Below are positions 25,324 to 34,059 of a stretch of DNA of 64,000 nt, in pieces (position 1 is the first letter of the stretch; every line of letters starts with the position of its first letter). Below the pieces are notes generated by a model that worked only from the letters and a program-made list of their open reading frames with translations, ran no database searches and was not told where the DNA came from. A program made the translations under genes and the position numbers. Origin of the DNA: Streptomyces marinisediminis. GTDB lineage: Bacteria > Actinomycetota > Actinomycetes > Streptomycetales > Streptomycetaceae. The stretch is taken from positions 62,001 to 126,000 of the forward strand of contig NZ_JAPKFL010000005.1 of assembly GCF_026262575.1 (NCBI RefSeq). Reading direction: 5' to 3'.

Positions 25324-26973
25324 TCAGCGCGACGGCCTCCAGCGGCCGCCGCGGGCGGCCGCCACCAGCTCCTCGGCCGTGGCCAGCTTGACGCGCGGCC
25401 GGCCCTCGCCCCGTCCCCGGGCCGCCTCCGCCCGCTCGATGGCCGCGAGCCCGCGGGCGTCGACCAGATGCCGGGCGCGCCGCCGGGCGAGCCGGTGGAA
25501 GGCCCCCGGATCACGTGCCGGGGCGGGCAGCGCGTCGTCGACCGCGTCGGCGAGCAGCGTGCCGACCGTCTCGGCCGCGCAGGTGCGGTTGGCGCCGATC
25601 CCGCCCGACGGGCCGCGCTTGATCCAGCCCACGACGTACGTGCCGGGCCGCCCGGTCACCCGGCCGCCCTCGTGCGGCACGGTGCCGGTAGCCGCGTCGA
25701 ACGGCAGCCCGGCCGAGGGTACGCCGCGGTAGCCGACCGCCCGCAGCAGCGTCCCGGCGCGGATCGGTGTGCCGCCTCCGGCGCCGGTGGTGCGCACCCC
25801 GGTGACCTTGTCCTCGCCCAGCACCTCCACGGGCGCGGAGTGGAACCGGAAGACGATGCGCCGACCGGGCGCGGGCGGGCGCGCGTAGTCCACCGCGGCG
25901 CGCGGCACGTCGCGCAGCAGCGCCGCCTTCTCGTGCGGTGCGGCCGCCTCGACGCGTTCCCCGGTGCGCGGGTCGTGGTCGTCGACGACCAGCTCCACCC
26001 CGGGCAGGTGCCTGAGCGCCAGCAGCTCCGAGCGGGTGTAGGCGGCGTCCTCGGGGCCGCGCCGGCCCAGCACCACCACCTCGCGCACCCGGCCGGCGCG
26101 CAGCGCGCGCAGCGCGTGCGCGGCGATGTCGGTGCGGGCGAGCGCGTCGGGGTCCGCGACGAGGATGCGGGCGACGTCGAGCGCCACGTTGCCGTTGCCG
26201 ACGACGACCACCCGCTCCCCCTCCAGGCGCACCGCGTCGGCGGGGACGTCGGGGTGGGCGTTGTACCAGGAGACGAAGCGGGTCGCGGACAGCGAGCCGG
26301 GCAGGTCCTCGCCGGGGACGCCCAGGCGGCGGTCGGTGGCCGCGCCCACCGCGTAGATCACGGCGTCGTGGTGGGCGGCCAGCTCCTGCGGGGTGACGTC
26401 CCGGCCCACCTCCAGGCCCAGGTGCATGCGTACCCGTGGGTGGGTGTGGAAGCGGGCGAACGTCTCGCCCACCCTCTTGGTGCCCGGGTGGTCGGGCGCC
26501 ACGCCGTAGCGCACCAGTCCTCCGGCCACCGGCAGCCGGTCCACGAGCGTGACCTGGGCCGGGGTGTGGAGCAGCAGGTCCTCCACGGCGTACATGCCGG
26601 CCGGCCCGGTGCCGACGACGGCGACCCGCAGCGGCCCGAAGTCGGCCGGCAGCGTGCGGTCGAACGTGGGCTCGCCCCAGGGGTGGAAGTTGGGGCCAGG
26701 GTCCGCCGCTTCCGGTTCGGCGTCGGCGAAGTAGGCGGCGTTGATCGCCGCGTACTCCCGCTGGTCGGCGGTGAGCCGGTCCACCGGCACGACGGCGTCC
26801 ACCGGGCACGCGTCCGCGCAGGCGCCGCAGTCGATGCAGGCGCGCGGGTCGATGTGCAGCATCTCGGTGCTGCCGAAAGCCCGCTCCTCGGGCGTGGGGT
26901 GGATGCAGTTGACCGGGCAGACGGCGACGCACGTGGCGTCGCTGCAGCAGTTCTGGGTGATCGCGTAGGCCAT
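25324..26973 (-). CDS. fprB: Ferredoxin-fused ferredoxin-NADP reductase, FprB-like
   Basis: The 549-residue protein starts with a 2x[4Fe-4S]/[3Fe-4S] ferredoxin module (about residues 1-70). Its cysteines are in CCSDATCVAVCPVNCIH and CIDCGACADACP. The remainder is an adrenodoxin-reductase-type flavoprotein with FAD motif VAVVGTGPAGMYA, NADP motif VVVGNGNVALDVARIL and the closing FAD contact GWIKRGPSGGIGANR. This is the order found in mycobacterial FprB. The diiron oxygenase gene ends 3 bp upstream of its start, so the two are surely co-transcribed, and the reductase probably passes NADPH electrons to that oxygenase. Confidence 0.9.
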   Translation of the reverse strand: MAYAITQNCCSDATCVAVCPVNCIHPTPEERAFGSTEMLHIDPRACIDCGACADACPVDAVVPVDRLTADQREYAAINAAYFADAEPEAADPGPNFHPWGEPTFDRTLPADFGPLRVAVVGTGPAGMYAVEDLLLHTPAQVTLVDRLPVAGGLVRYGVAPDHPGTKRVGETFARFHTHPRVRMHLGLEVGRDVTPQELAAHHDAVIYAVGAATDRRLGVPGEDLPGSLSATRFVSWYNAHPDVPADAVRLEGERVVVVGNGNVALDVARILVADPDALARTDIAAHALRALRAGRVREVVVLGRRGPEDAAYTRSELLALRHLPGVELVVDDHDPRTGERVEAAAPHEKAALLRDVPRAAVDYARPPAPGRRIVFRFHSAPVEVLGEDKVTGVRTTGAGGGTPIRAGTLLRAVGYRGVPSAGLPFDAATGTVPHEGGRVTGRPGTYVVGWIKRGPSGGIGANRTCAAETVGTLLADAVDDALPAPARDPGAFHRLARRRARHLVDARGLAAIERAEAARGRGEGRPRVKLATAEELVAAARGGRWRPSR

Positions 26974-26976
26974 GGG

Positions 26977-27888
26977 TCAGATCAGGTTCGCGCGCTGGTA
27001 GAAGACCAGGGCGGGCTTGGTGAGCAGGCCGCAGGAGGCCAGGAACTCCATGAGCCCCGAGCAGCTCGACCGCATCATGGCCTTGTGGTGCTGGTTCGCC
27101 CGGGCCTCGGCCAGCGCCCGCTCGCCGTCGAGCCCCGCGTTGGCGTAGACCTTCTTGTTCACCATGCTCGTGACGATCACGTAGGCGGCGACCGCGATGA
27201 CGAACGCGTTGACCTCGCGGCGCACCCGTCCGGCCCGGGCCAGGCGCCTGCGCGTCTCGTCCCGGGCGAACTTCATGTGCCGGGACTCCTCCACGACGTG
27301 GATGTTGTTGATGGTGCGCACGAACGGCACCACCCGCTCGTCACGCATCCAGTCGCGCTGCATGACGTCGAGGACCTCCTCGGCGACCAGGATCGCCGCG
27401 TAGGCGGCCTCGCCGAAGGCCAGCGTCTTGAACGCGCGGCCCAGTTCCACCGCCACGCGGTGCGGGCGGTAGGCCGGGGCGCCCAGCTTCTTTGCCCCGC
27501 GCGCGAACATGATGGAGTGCCGGCACTCCTCGGCGATCTCGGTGAGGGCCCACTGGAACCGCGCGTCGGTGGGGTCCTTGGCGTAGATGTCGCGCAGCAC
27601 CATCTGCTGGAGGATCATCTCGAACCATATGCCGGTGCTGGCCACCGAGGCGGCCTCCTGCCGGGTCAGCTCCTTGCGCTGCTCCTCGGACATCTCCGCC
27701 CAGTACGCCGTCCCGTAGAGCGTGCTCCACTCCGGGCTGGCGCCGTGGAAGCGCGTGTCCAGCGGCGTCTCCCAGTCCACCTCCGTGGCCGGGTCGTACG
27801 CCAGCTGCGCGGCCGAGTCCAGCAGCCGCCCGGCGACGTCGTGCTGGTCGGTGTGGCCCTGGGTCTGCGGGCGAACGGTGCTCCCCAT
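26977..27888 (-). CDS. AurF-like diiron oxygenase (second paralogue)
   Basis: The 303-residue protein is clearly related to the protein at 21034-21942. It shows the same ligand segments: ALTEIAEECRHSIMFARG, LVAEEVLDVMQRDWM and INNIHVVEESRHMKFARDE. The ATG at 27888 follows GAGGAG; an in-frame upstream extension is not supported. Its gene is joined to an FprB-type reductase gene, giving a complete oxygenase-plus-electron-donor pair. The substrate is unknown. A pair of paralogues with a BVMO suggests sequential oxidation of one substrate. Confidence 0.85.
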   Translation of the reverse strand: MGSTVRPQTQGHTDQHDVAGRLLDSAAQLAYDPATEVDWETPLDTRFHGASPEWSTLYGTAYWAEMSEEQRKELTRQEAASVASTGIWFEMILQQMVLRDIYAKDPTDARFQWALTEIAEECRHSIMFARGAKKLGAPAYRPHRVAVELGRAFKTLAFGEAAYAAILVAEEVLDVMQRDWMRDERVVPFVRTINNIHVVEESRHMKFARDETRRRLARAGRVRREVNAFVIAVAAYVIVTSMVNKKVYANAGLDGERALAEARANQHHKAMMRSSCSGLMEFLASCGLLTKPALVFYQRANLI

Positions 27889-27983
27889 GCTGCGGCTCCT
27901 CGAAGCGAGTGCGGCGACCGTCGCGCCGCCGTCCGAACTGCGCGGCGGGGTGCGGGCCCCGGCAGGGCGCACCCCGCCCCCGA

Positions 27984-28012
27984 CGCTTGTTAGACGCAAT
28001 GTAAAGCAAGCG
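27984..28012. promoter_or_regulatory. Candidate operator upstream of the second diiron oxygenase
   Basis: Perfect 6-bp arms CGCTTG and CAAGCG flank 17 bp of AT-richer sequence containing TTAG...TGTAA, about 96 bp upstream of the start codon. It differs from the TetR site at 20945-20975, so a different regulator may act here. Confidence 0.35.
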
Positions 28013-28059
28013 GGCGGCGCCGACTACCCCCCAGTACGGATCGGTTCACCGGGCGGCGG

Positions 28060-28581
28060 TCAGTCGCGCGGCGCGTGCCGCTGCTGGGCGGCGGCGAAGG
28101 CGTACTGCAGGAAGTCCGACCCGGCCACGGCCGTCAGGCCGGCGAAGACGGTGCGCGCGGTGGCGGGGGAGGCCGTGCGCAGGACCAGCAGCGCGGAGGC
28201 CACCCACGGGGCGAGGCAGAACGGGCAGGTCAGCAGCTCGCCCAGCGAGTGCTTAAGGCCGCTCCCGCGCACCTCCTCGGCCACCTCGGACGGAGCGCTG
28301 GGGCCCTGGAAACGGGTGAACGGCGCGCGCAGCGGGCTGGTGACGGCGTCCTTGCTCACCATGCGGGACAGCTTGTGCGTCGCCACCGTGAGCAGTACCA
28401 GCTCGCGGGTGCTCAGCCGCGGTGGCGGCGTTCCGGTCAGCCGGGCGGCGAGCGCGGCACCGGCCGCGCCCGTGCCGAAGGAGGCCAGCACCGCGAGGTA
28501 ACCGCCCAGCGGGCGCTCCGCGTCGGGCGCGTACCCTTCCGTGTGCTCGCGGACGTGTCGCTGGACGGCGCTGAGGGCCAT
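28060..28581 (-). CDS. DUF1360 membrane protein
   Basis: The 173-residue protein has two or three hydrophobic segments. It matches the DUF1360 pattern ELVLLTVATHKLSRMVSKDA, then the Cys pair in LLTCPFCLAPWVASALLV, a conserved CxxC-like membrane-edge motif of the family. The ATG at 28581 follows GGGAG. Function is unknown; members occur in spore-forming and stress-related settings. It is a single-gene unit, read in the same direction as the diiron oxygenase gene. Confidence 0.8.
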   Translation of the reverse strand: MALSAVQRHVREHTEGYAPDAERPLGGYLAVLASFGTGAAGAALAARLTGTPPPRLSTRELVLLTVATHKLSRMVSKDAVTSPLRAPFTRFQGPSAPSEVAEEVRGSGLKHSLGELLTCPFCLAPWVASALLVLRTASPATARTVFAGLTAVAGSDFLQYAFAAAQQRHAPRD

Positions 28582-29139
28582 GAGGTCTCCCGTGGTGCGA
28601 TGGACGGTCGGCGCGGCGGCGCCGCCCCCGTCGGGTGCCAGGCCGGGGCGGTGCCGAAACCGCGCTGCCCAGCCGTCCTGTGGCCTGGGACCCGGGGCCC
28701 CGGGGCCCGGCCGGGTGCCACCCGGCCGTTCCGGCGCTTCCCCGGGCCGCGGCGAGCGTCGGCCGGAGCACGGCGCGCCGTCGGCGGCCCGCGGCCCGCG
28801 CGCGGCTGTGCCCTCCACGCCGCGCGGGCGCGACGGGGGCCGGGGGTACCCGGGTCGCCCGGGCGCCCTCCCCGCGGCGACCGGCCGGTGGCGGCGACCG
28901 GCCGGTGGGCGCCGGTCCGTCCGCGCCGGAGGCCGCCGCCACCGGCCGGTGCCGGGGGCCGCCCCAGATGGCGGCGGCCGCCCGGGTGCCCGTCGGTCCG
29001 AGACCCCCCACGCCGTGCGCCACGGCGGCCCGGCGCCCGCGCGCGGACCGGCGCCGCGCGGCCACGGCTCCCGCGGACGCCCGGCGTGCCGGCGCGCGTC
29101 GGCGGGCCCGGGTGCCGGTACCGGTCCGGTGGCGCGGCG
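28582..29139. other. Noncoding 560-bp spacer with a 17-bp tandem duplication
   Basis: No gene is supported. GCGGCGACCGGCCGGTG occurs twice back to back (28874-28890 and 28891-28907), and its core ACCGGCCGGT recurs at 28941-28950. The rest is GC-rich spacer between the ends of the MarR gene and the start of DUF1360. Confidence 0.6.
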
Positions 29140-29646
29140 TCAGCCGGGCGGGGCCTGCGCGGTGTTCAGCTCGGCGTTGAGTTCGGTGAGGAAGCGCAGG
29201 ACGACGGCGAGCTCCGCGGGGCTGAAGCGCCGGCGGACGGCGTCCGTGCCCCGGGCGAGCGGCCGGAAGGCGTCCCGGGCCACCGCGCGGCCGGCCGGCG
29301 CGTAGTGGAGGTGGACCACCCGGCCGTCGGCGCTGTCGCGGGTGCGGATGACGTGCCCGCCGCGCTCCAGCCGGTCCAGGCACGCGCTCACCGCGCCGGA
29401 GCTGAGGTTCAGGTGGCGCCGCAGCCGCCCGGGCGTCAGCGGACCGCCGTGCCCGTCCCCGTCCAGGATCGCGATGAGGGCCAGCAGGTCGGTGGGGTGC
29501 AGCCCGTGGGTGCGGGCGAACTCCTGCGCGACGCGGTTGACGCCGGCGGTGACGCCCCGCAACTGCACGGCGAACTCCCGCGGCCCCGGGTCGGGCCGGG
29601 GCTCGGGCGTGCCGCCGTCTGGAGTCCGCTCGGGTGGTGCCGTCAC
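29140..29646 (-). CDS. MarR family transcriptional regulator
   Basis: The 168-residue protein has a winged helix-turn-helix of MarR type (GLHPTDLLALIAILDGDGHG; RLRRHLNLSSGAVSACLDRL; the wing RTRDSADGRVVHLHYAP). It is divergent from an MMPL exporter, and a palindrome fits as its operator between them. The usual role is repression of the exporter until a small molecule is bound. Confidence 0.9.
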   Translation of the reverse strand: MTAPPERTPDGGTPEPRPDPGPREFAVQLRGVTAGVNRVAQEFARTHGLHPTDLLALIAILDGDGHGGPLTPGRLRRHLNLSSGAVSACLDRLERGGHVIRTRDSADGRVVHLHYAPAGRAVARDAFRPLARGTDAVRRRFSPAELAVVLRFLTELNAELNTAQAPPG

Positions 29647-29663
29647 ACCCCCACTCTACGGAG

Positions 29664-29682
29664 TATCTCGATCGTTGAGATA
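29664..29682. promoter_or_regulatory. Candidate MarR operator in the marR/mmpL intergenic region
   Basis: TATCTC and GAGATA arms enclose GATCGTT, making a 19-bp near-palindrome of MarR type. It is 17 bp upstream of the regulator start and 53 bp upstream of the exporter start. Confidence 0.7.
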
Positions 29683-29735
29683 TTTTGGGCCCGTGCGGCC
29701 GGAACCGGCCGTGCGCCCGACCGTGAGGTGGTGCC

Positions 29736-31823
29736 ATGCGCCCTGCGCCGCGAACCGTCCGCCTGCTCCTGCCCGCCGCGCTGTTCCTGGCCTGGCTCGC
29801 GCTGGGCGGCGTCGTCGGCCCCTACGCCGGGAAGCTGGGCGAGGTCGCCACCAACGACCAGGCGGCGTTCCTGCCGCGCGGCGCCGAGTCCACCCGGGCC
29901 CTGCGGGCGCAGGAGGCGTTCCAGGACGGCGACGCCGTCCCGGCCATCGTGGTGTGGACGGCCGACGACGGCACCGTCTCCCCGGCGCAGCGGGACGGCG
30001 CCGAGGAGGTGCTGGCCGACCTGTCCGGGACCGACGGCGTGGCGGGCCGCGGGTCCCCGCTGGTGGCCTCCGAGGACGGCGCGGCGCTCCAGGGCGTCCT
30101 CCAGCTCCGCGGCGACCTCGACGAGCGGGCGGCCGAGGTGGTCGACCGCGTGCGCGCGGCGGCGCGGCAGGTGCCCGGCACCAGCGCCCACGTCGCCGGG
30201 CCCGCCGCCACCCAGGCCGATCTCGGCGAGGCGTTCGCCGGGATCGACGGCCTCCTGCTGGCCGTCGCGCTCGGCGTCGTGCTGCTGATCCTGCTGCTGG
30301 TCTACCGCAGTGTGCTGCTGCCGCTGGCCATCATGGCCGGTGCCGTCCTCGCCCTCTCGCTGGCCAGCGCGATCGTCTACCAGCTCGCCGACCGCGACCT
30401 CGTGCGCGTGGACGGCCAGGTGCAGGGCATCCTGTCCATCCTGGTCATCGGCGCCGCCACCGACTACGCGCTCCTGCTGTCCGCCCGCTTCCGCGAGGAG
30501 CTGGCCCACGGGACCGACCGGCTGGCCGCCATGGCCGCCGCCGTCCGCCGCTCCTGCGGTGCGATCGTGGCCAGCGCCGCCACCGTCGCCGCCGGGCTGC
30601 TCGCGCTGCTGCTGAGCGACCTCACCAACAACCGCGCCCTCGGCCCGGTGGGCGCGATCGGCATCGCCTGCGCGGTGGCGTCCACGCTCACCTTCCTGCC
30701 CGCCGCCCTCGCCCTGGCGGGCCGCGCCGCCTACTGGCCCGCGCGGCCCCGGCCCACCGCGGAGCCCGATCCGTCCGGCATCGACGGCGGCGGGGTGTGG
30801 GCCCGGGTGGCCGCCGTGGTGGACCGCCGTCCGCGCCGCGTGGTCGCCGCCACCCTCGTCGCCCTGGCGGCCGGCGCCGCCTTCGCCGGCGGGCTGCGGA
30901 CGGACGGCGTGCCGCTGAGCGAGACGTTCGTGGGCGAGGCGGCCTCGGTACGGGCGCAGGAGGAGCTGAGCGAGCACTTCCCCGGTGGCTCCGGCAACCC
31001 GGCGGTGGTCATCACGGACGCCGGCGCCGTCGCCGAGGTCACCGAGGCGGTGCGCGGCACCGAGGGCGTCGCGCAGGCCGCGCCCCGCGCCGAGGGCGGG
31101 CGCCCGGGGGCGGGTCCGCCGCGCGTGGAGGACGGACGGGCGCTGATCGACGCCACCCTCGCCGCGCCCCCCGACAGCGACGCCGCGCAGCGCACCGTCC
31201 AGCGCCTGCGGGACGCCGTGCACGCGGTGCCCGGCGCCGACGCGCTCGTCGGCGGCTACACCGCGCAGACCCACGACACCCGGGTCACCGCCGAACGCGA
31301 CCGCGCGCTCATCACCCCCGTCGTGCTCGCGATCATCCTGGTCATCCTGGTGCTGCTGCTGCGCGCGGTGCTGATGCCCGTCCTGCTGGTGGCCACCGTC
31401 GCGCTGAACCTCCTCGCCACCCTCGGCGTGGCCGCGCTCGTCTTCGAGCACGTGCTCGGCTTCACGGCCACCGATCCGTCCGTGCCGCTGTACGGCTTCG
31501 TCTTCCTCGTCGCGCTCGGCGTGGACTACAACATCTTCCTGATGACCCGGGTCCGCGAGGAGGCCGTGCGGCACGGCACCCGCTACGGCGTGCTCAAGGG
31601 CCTCACCGCCACCGGCGGCGTCATCACCTCCGCGGGCGTCGTGCTGGCCGCGACCTTCGCGGCGCTGGCCGTCATCCCGCTGTCCTTCCTGGTGCAGATC
31701 GCCTTCATCGTGGCCTTCGGCGTCCTGCTGGACACCCTCGTCGTGCGGTCACTGCTCGTACCGGCGCTGGTGCGGCTCATCGGCCCGGCCGTGTGGTGGC
31801 CCAGCGCCCTGCGCCACCGCTGA
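29736..31823 (+). CDS. MMPL/RND-family membrane exporter
   Basis: The 695-residue protein has the MMPL arrangement: one N-terminal helix, a large extracytoplasmic loop, a bundle of helices (about residues 170-340), a second loop, and a second bundle (about 520-680). Family segments include LLIGAATDYALLLSARFREE in the form VIGAATDYALLLSARFREEL and GVDYNIFLMTRVREEA. The D-Y pairs are typical proton-relay positions. It probably exports a lipid or drug-like compound under control of the divergent MarR protein. Confidence 0.92.
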   Translation: MRPAPRTVRLLLPAALFLAWLALGGVVGPYAGKLGEVATNDQAAFLPRGAESTRALRAQEAFQDGDAVPAIVVWTADDGTVSPAQRDGAEEVLADLSGTDGVAGRGSPLVASEDGAALQGVLQLRGDLDERAAEVVDRVRAAARQVPGTSAHVAGPAATQADLGEAFAGIDGLLLAVALGVVLLILLLVYRSVLLPLAIMAGAVLALSLASAIVYQLADRDLVRVDGQVQGILSILVIGAATDYALLLSARFREELAHGTDRLAAMAAAVRRSCGAIVASAATVAAGLLALLLSDLTNNRALGPVGAIGIACAVASTLTFLPAALALAGRAAYWPARPRPTAEPDPSGIDGGGVWARVAAVVDRRPRRVVAATLVALAAGAAFAGGLRTDGVPLSETFVGEAASVRAQEELSEHFPGGSGNPAVVITDAGAVAEVTEAVRGTEGVAQAAPRAEGGRPGAGPPRVEDGRALIDATLAAPPDSDAAQRTVQRLRDAVHAVPGADALVGGYTAQTHDTRVTAERDRALITPVVLAIILVILVLLLRAVLMPVLLVATVALNLLATLGVAALVFEHVLGFTATDPSVPLYGFVFLVALGVDYNIFLMTRVREEAVRHGTRYGVLKGLTATGGVITSAGVVLAATFAALAVIPLSFLVQIAFIVAFGVLLDTLVVRSLLVPALVRLIGPAVWWPSALRHR

Positions 31824-32012
31824 CGCGGCGCTCCCGGCGCTGGGACGCGGGCGGGCCCCCGGCCTCGGAGCCCACCGACCGCCCCCCCCACGCCTGCGAA
31901 GACTCCTCCCGGCCCCGACCGGCCAGACGCACGGCCGCCCCGCTCGGGCGCGGTGCCCCTTCGCGGGAACACGGGACGCGATCGGGAAGCGCGCCGGTGC
32001 CGGCAGAGCCCT

Positions 32013-32048
32013 CGGCGACGGGTGGGGCCGCCCGTGGCGGTGTCGCCG
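32013..32048. terminator. Candidate terminator between convergent genes
   Basis: Outer arms CGGCGAC/GTCGCCG enclose a second possible stem ACGGG/CCCGT. It sits just past the 3' end of the isoprenoid synthase gene, in the gap to the MMPL gene. The stem is imperfect. Confidence 0.35.
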
Positions 32049-32059
32049 GGCCGGGCACG

Positions 32060-33052
32060 TCAGACGGTGGCGAGCGGCCGCACCCCGTACCTGCGCTGGT
32101 CCCGCCGGGCCCGCAGGTAGGAGAGCCCGGTCGTGCCGTACGCCCGGGCGGCCCCCAGAACCCGCCCGGCAGGCCGCGGGCGGAGGACGTCGCAGTCGGC
32201 GCGGAGGAGCTGCCGCAGCGTCTGGCGGCCGAGGGCCAGGTACTGGCGGGGCAGTTCACGGGAAGAGGGGTGGACGTGGTGCCACCACTCCTCGGCCTCG
32301 TCGAAGTACCGGCCCACCCGCTCAGCCTCGTACCGGACGAGTTCGCGCAGTGGTTCGGTCATGGTCCCCCGCCGGACGGCCGACTCCAGGCTCGCGCGGT
32401 CCAGGCCGAAGCTGCGGAGGTCCTCCGCCGGGAGGTACACCCTGCCGAGTTCGAGGTCCTCGCGGATGTCGGCGAGGAAGTCGAGGAGGTACAGCCCGTA
32501 GCCGAGCGCCGTCGCCATGCGCTCCGCGCCTTCGCGCCGCGGTTCGAGAAGCGTGTTCACCCACCGGGTCGGTACGCCGCTGACGCCCTGCATGTAGTGG
32601 TGCAGGTCGCCGTATGTCGGGAAACTGGTGACGGACAGGTCCTCGCGCATGGTGAGCAGGAACTCGCGCACCGACTCCGGTGGGATGCCCCAGGTGCTGG
32701 CGAAGTGACGGAATGCCCGGGAGACCAGCCGTCCGTGCCGCCGCCTCGGGGAGTCGGCCACGGGCTTGCCGGGGTCGACTCGTTCCTCGTCCCGGAAGAA
32801 GTCGGCGACGAATGCGTCGTACGCCTCCCCGCGTTCCGCGATCGATGTCCCGGGGTCGTCCAGCAGGTCGTCGGCGTGCCCGCAGAAGGCGAGCATCGCG
32901 TCGTAGTAAGGACGCTTCCCGGCGGGCAGCAGTACCCGCGCCAGGGGATAGGCGGCGGAGTTCTTGCGGGCCAGGGCCGCACCACAATGTTCGTAGGCCT
33001 CGGTGACGCGTCTGTCACGCACGCCGGCGGCCGTCAGTTCACGCGTGTGCAC
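32060..33052 (-). CDS. Squalene/phytoene synthase family protein
   Basis: The 330-residue protein has both Asp-rich motifs that bind the diphosphate-Mg clusters in head-to-head prenyl synthases: CGHADDLLDD (about residue 55) and LLDFLADIREDLELGRVYLP (about 190-210). Between them the usual YxVAGxVG segment is replaced by YGDLHHYMQGVSGVPTRWVN, so it is a divergent member. The GTG start follows AGGAGG. No carotenoid or hopanoid genes are nearby, so the product (phytoene, squalene or another isoprenoid) cannot be assigned. Confidence 0.8.
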   Translation of the reverse strand: MHTRELTAAGVRDRRVTEAYEHCGAALARKNSAAYPLARVLLPAGKRPYYDAMLAFCGHADDLLDDPGTSIAERGEAYDAFVADFFRDEERVDPGKPVADSPRRRHGRLVSRAFRHFASTWGIPPESVREFLLTMREDLSVTSFPTYGDLHHYMQGVSGVPTRWVNTLLEPRREGAERMATALGYGLYLLDFLADIREDLELGRVYLPAEDLRSFGLDRASLESAVRRGTMTEPLRELVRYEAERVGRYFDEAEEWWHHVHPSSRELPRQYLALGRQTLRQLLRADCDVLRPRPAGRVLGAARAYGTTGLSYLRARRDQRRYGVRPLATV

Positions 33053-34059
33053 GTATCCTCCTGCGGCGAGGAACTCGGGATGGGCGGGGGCCGGGTTGGT
33101 CGAACGATCCCTCCCCCCTGGTGGGGAGGGGCGAGGGGAGCCGCCTGGTCGGAACGAGGAACCGGCCAGGGGCACGGGATGGTGGTGGAGCCGGCGCGAG
33201 GCGGGTCCGGGACGTGGCGCGAAAGCCGAGGAGCGAGGGGACGGCGCTCGACGCGCACCGGGTGACTCACGGCCGCGGAACAGCCCCTGCGCGCGGGGAC
33301 GCGGAGCCCGGCAGGCGGAACCCTCCATGCGCCGCGGTTGTCGGTGAGGGGTGTGAGGGAAGTTCCTCGCCTCCACCGACGGGAACCCGGCGGGAGGGGT
33401 CAGCAGCCGGGCGGCGGCCCCGGTGATGAACGGGCATGCAGCACCTTTTCTTGTCGACTTCTTGTCGACACCTGCGCAGACTCCGCTGGTGCTTCCCAGC
33501 GCCCCTACGCCACTCCAGCACGGCACGGCCGCACCCGCCACTTCTCGGTGGGGCGGTCGGTCGCCCTCGGCCACGGGACGACGCTCCCCGCTCGCGCGGC
33601 CACCGCGGCCTCTCGGCGGAGTGGTCCGCCTGGGCCGCGCGCGGCGCGCAGCCCGCCGGGGCGGCGCCGCCGGGGAGTGTGCCGGGGGCGGATGGCGGGC
33701 GCGCCCGGAGTCCGTGGCGGGGGCGCCCGCCATCCCCATGCGGCAGCGGCCAGGCGGCCGGCGCCGTCCGCGCCGCGGCCCGGCGGGCGGCGGCCCTGGC
33801 CCTCGCGCGCGGGGCCCACCAGCGCCGCGACGTCGGTCGAGCGCTGCGGCGACCGGCCGAGCGGGTCCGCGCCGTCGCCGTCCGCCCCGACGGGCTCGCC
33901 GTCCGCCGCCGAGCCGGGCCCCGCCTCGCCGCGCGGTGCGGTGGCTCCGCGGATCACCGCAGTGATCATCGCCGGACACGGCCTAGGGTTGAATGGGGCC
34001 GACGTGTCGCGAGAGGCGCCGGGGGCGCGGATCCGCGAGGGCGACGAGTGGAGGTTCAG
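33053..34059. other. 1-kb noncoding region with an 11-bp tandem repeat and a 13-bp inverted repeat
   Basis: No convincing gene was found on either strand; the open frames have no family features. TTCTTGTCGAC is repeated in tandem at 33448-33458 and 33459-33469. A perfect 13-bp inverted repeat with a 20-nt loop lies at 33690-33735 (arms begin GGATGGCGGGCGC). The region carries the promoters for the divergent isoprenoid synthase and GAF-ANTAR genes. Confidence 0.65.

Noticed and set aside
29643..31574. A 643-codon minus-strand frame opposite the MMPL gene
   Set aside because: A Gly/Arg/His-rich shadow; the plus strand encodes a clear 12-helix exporter.
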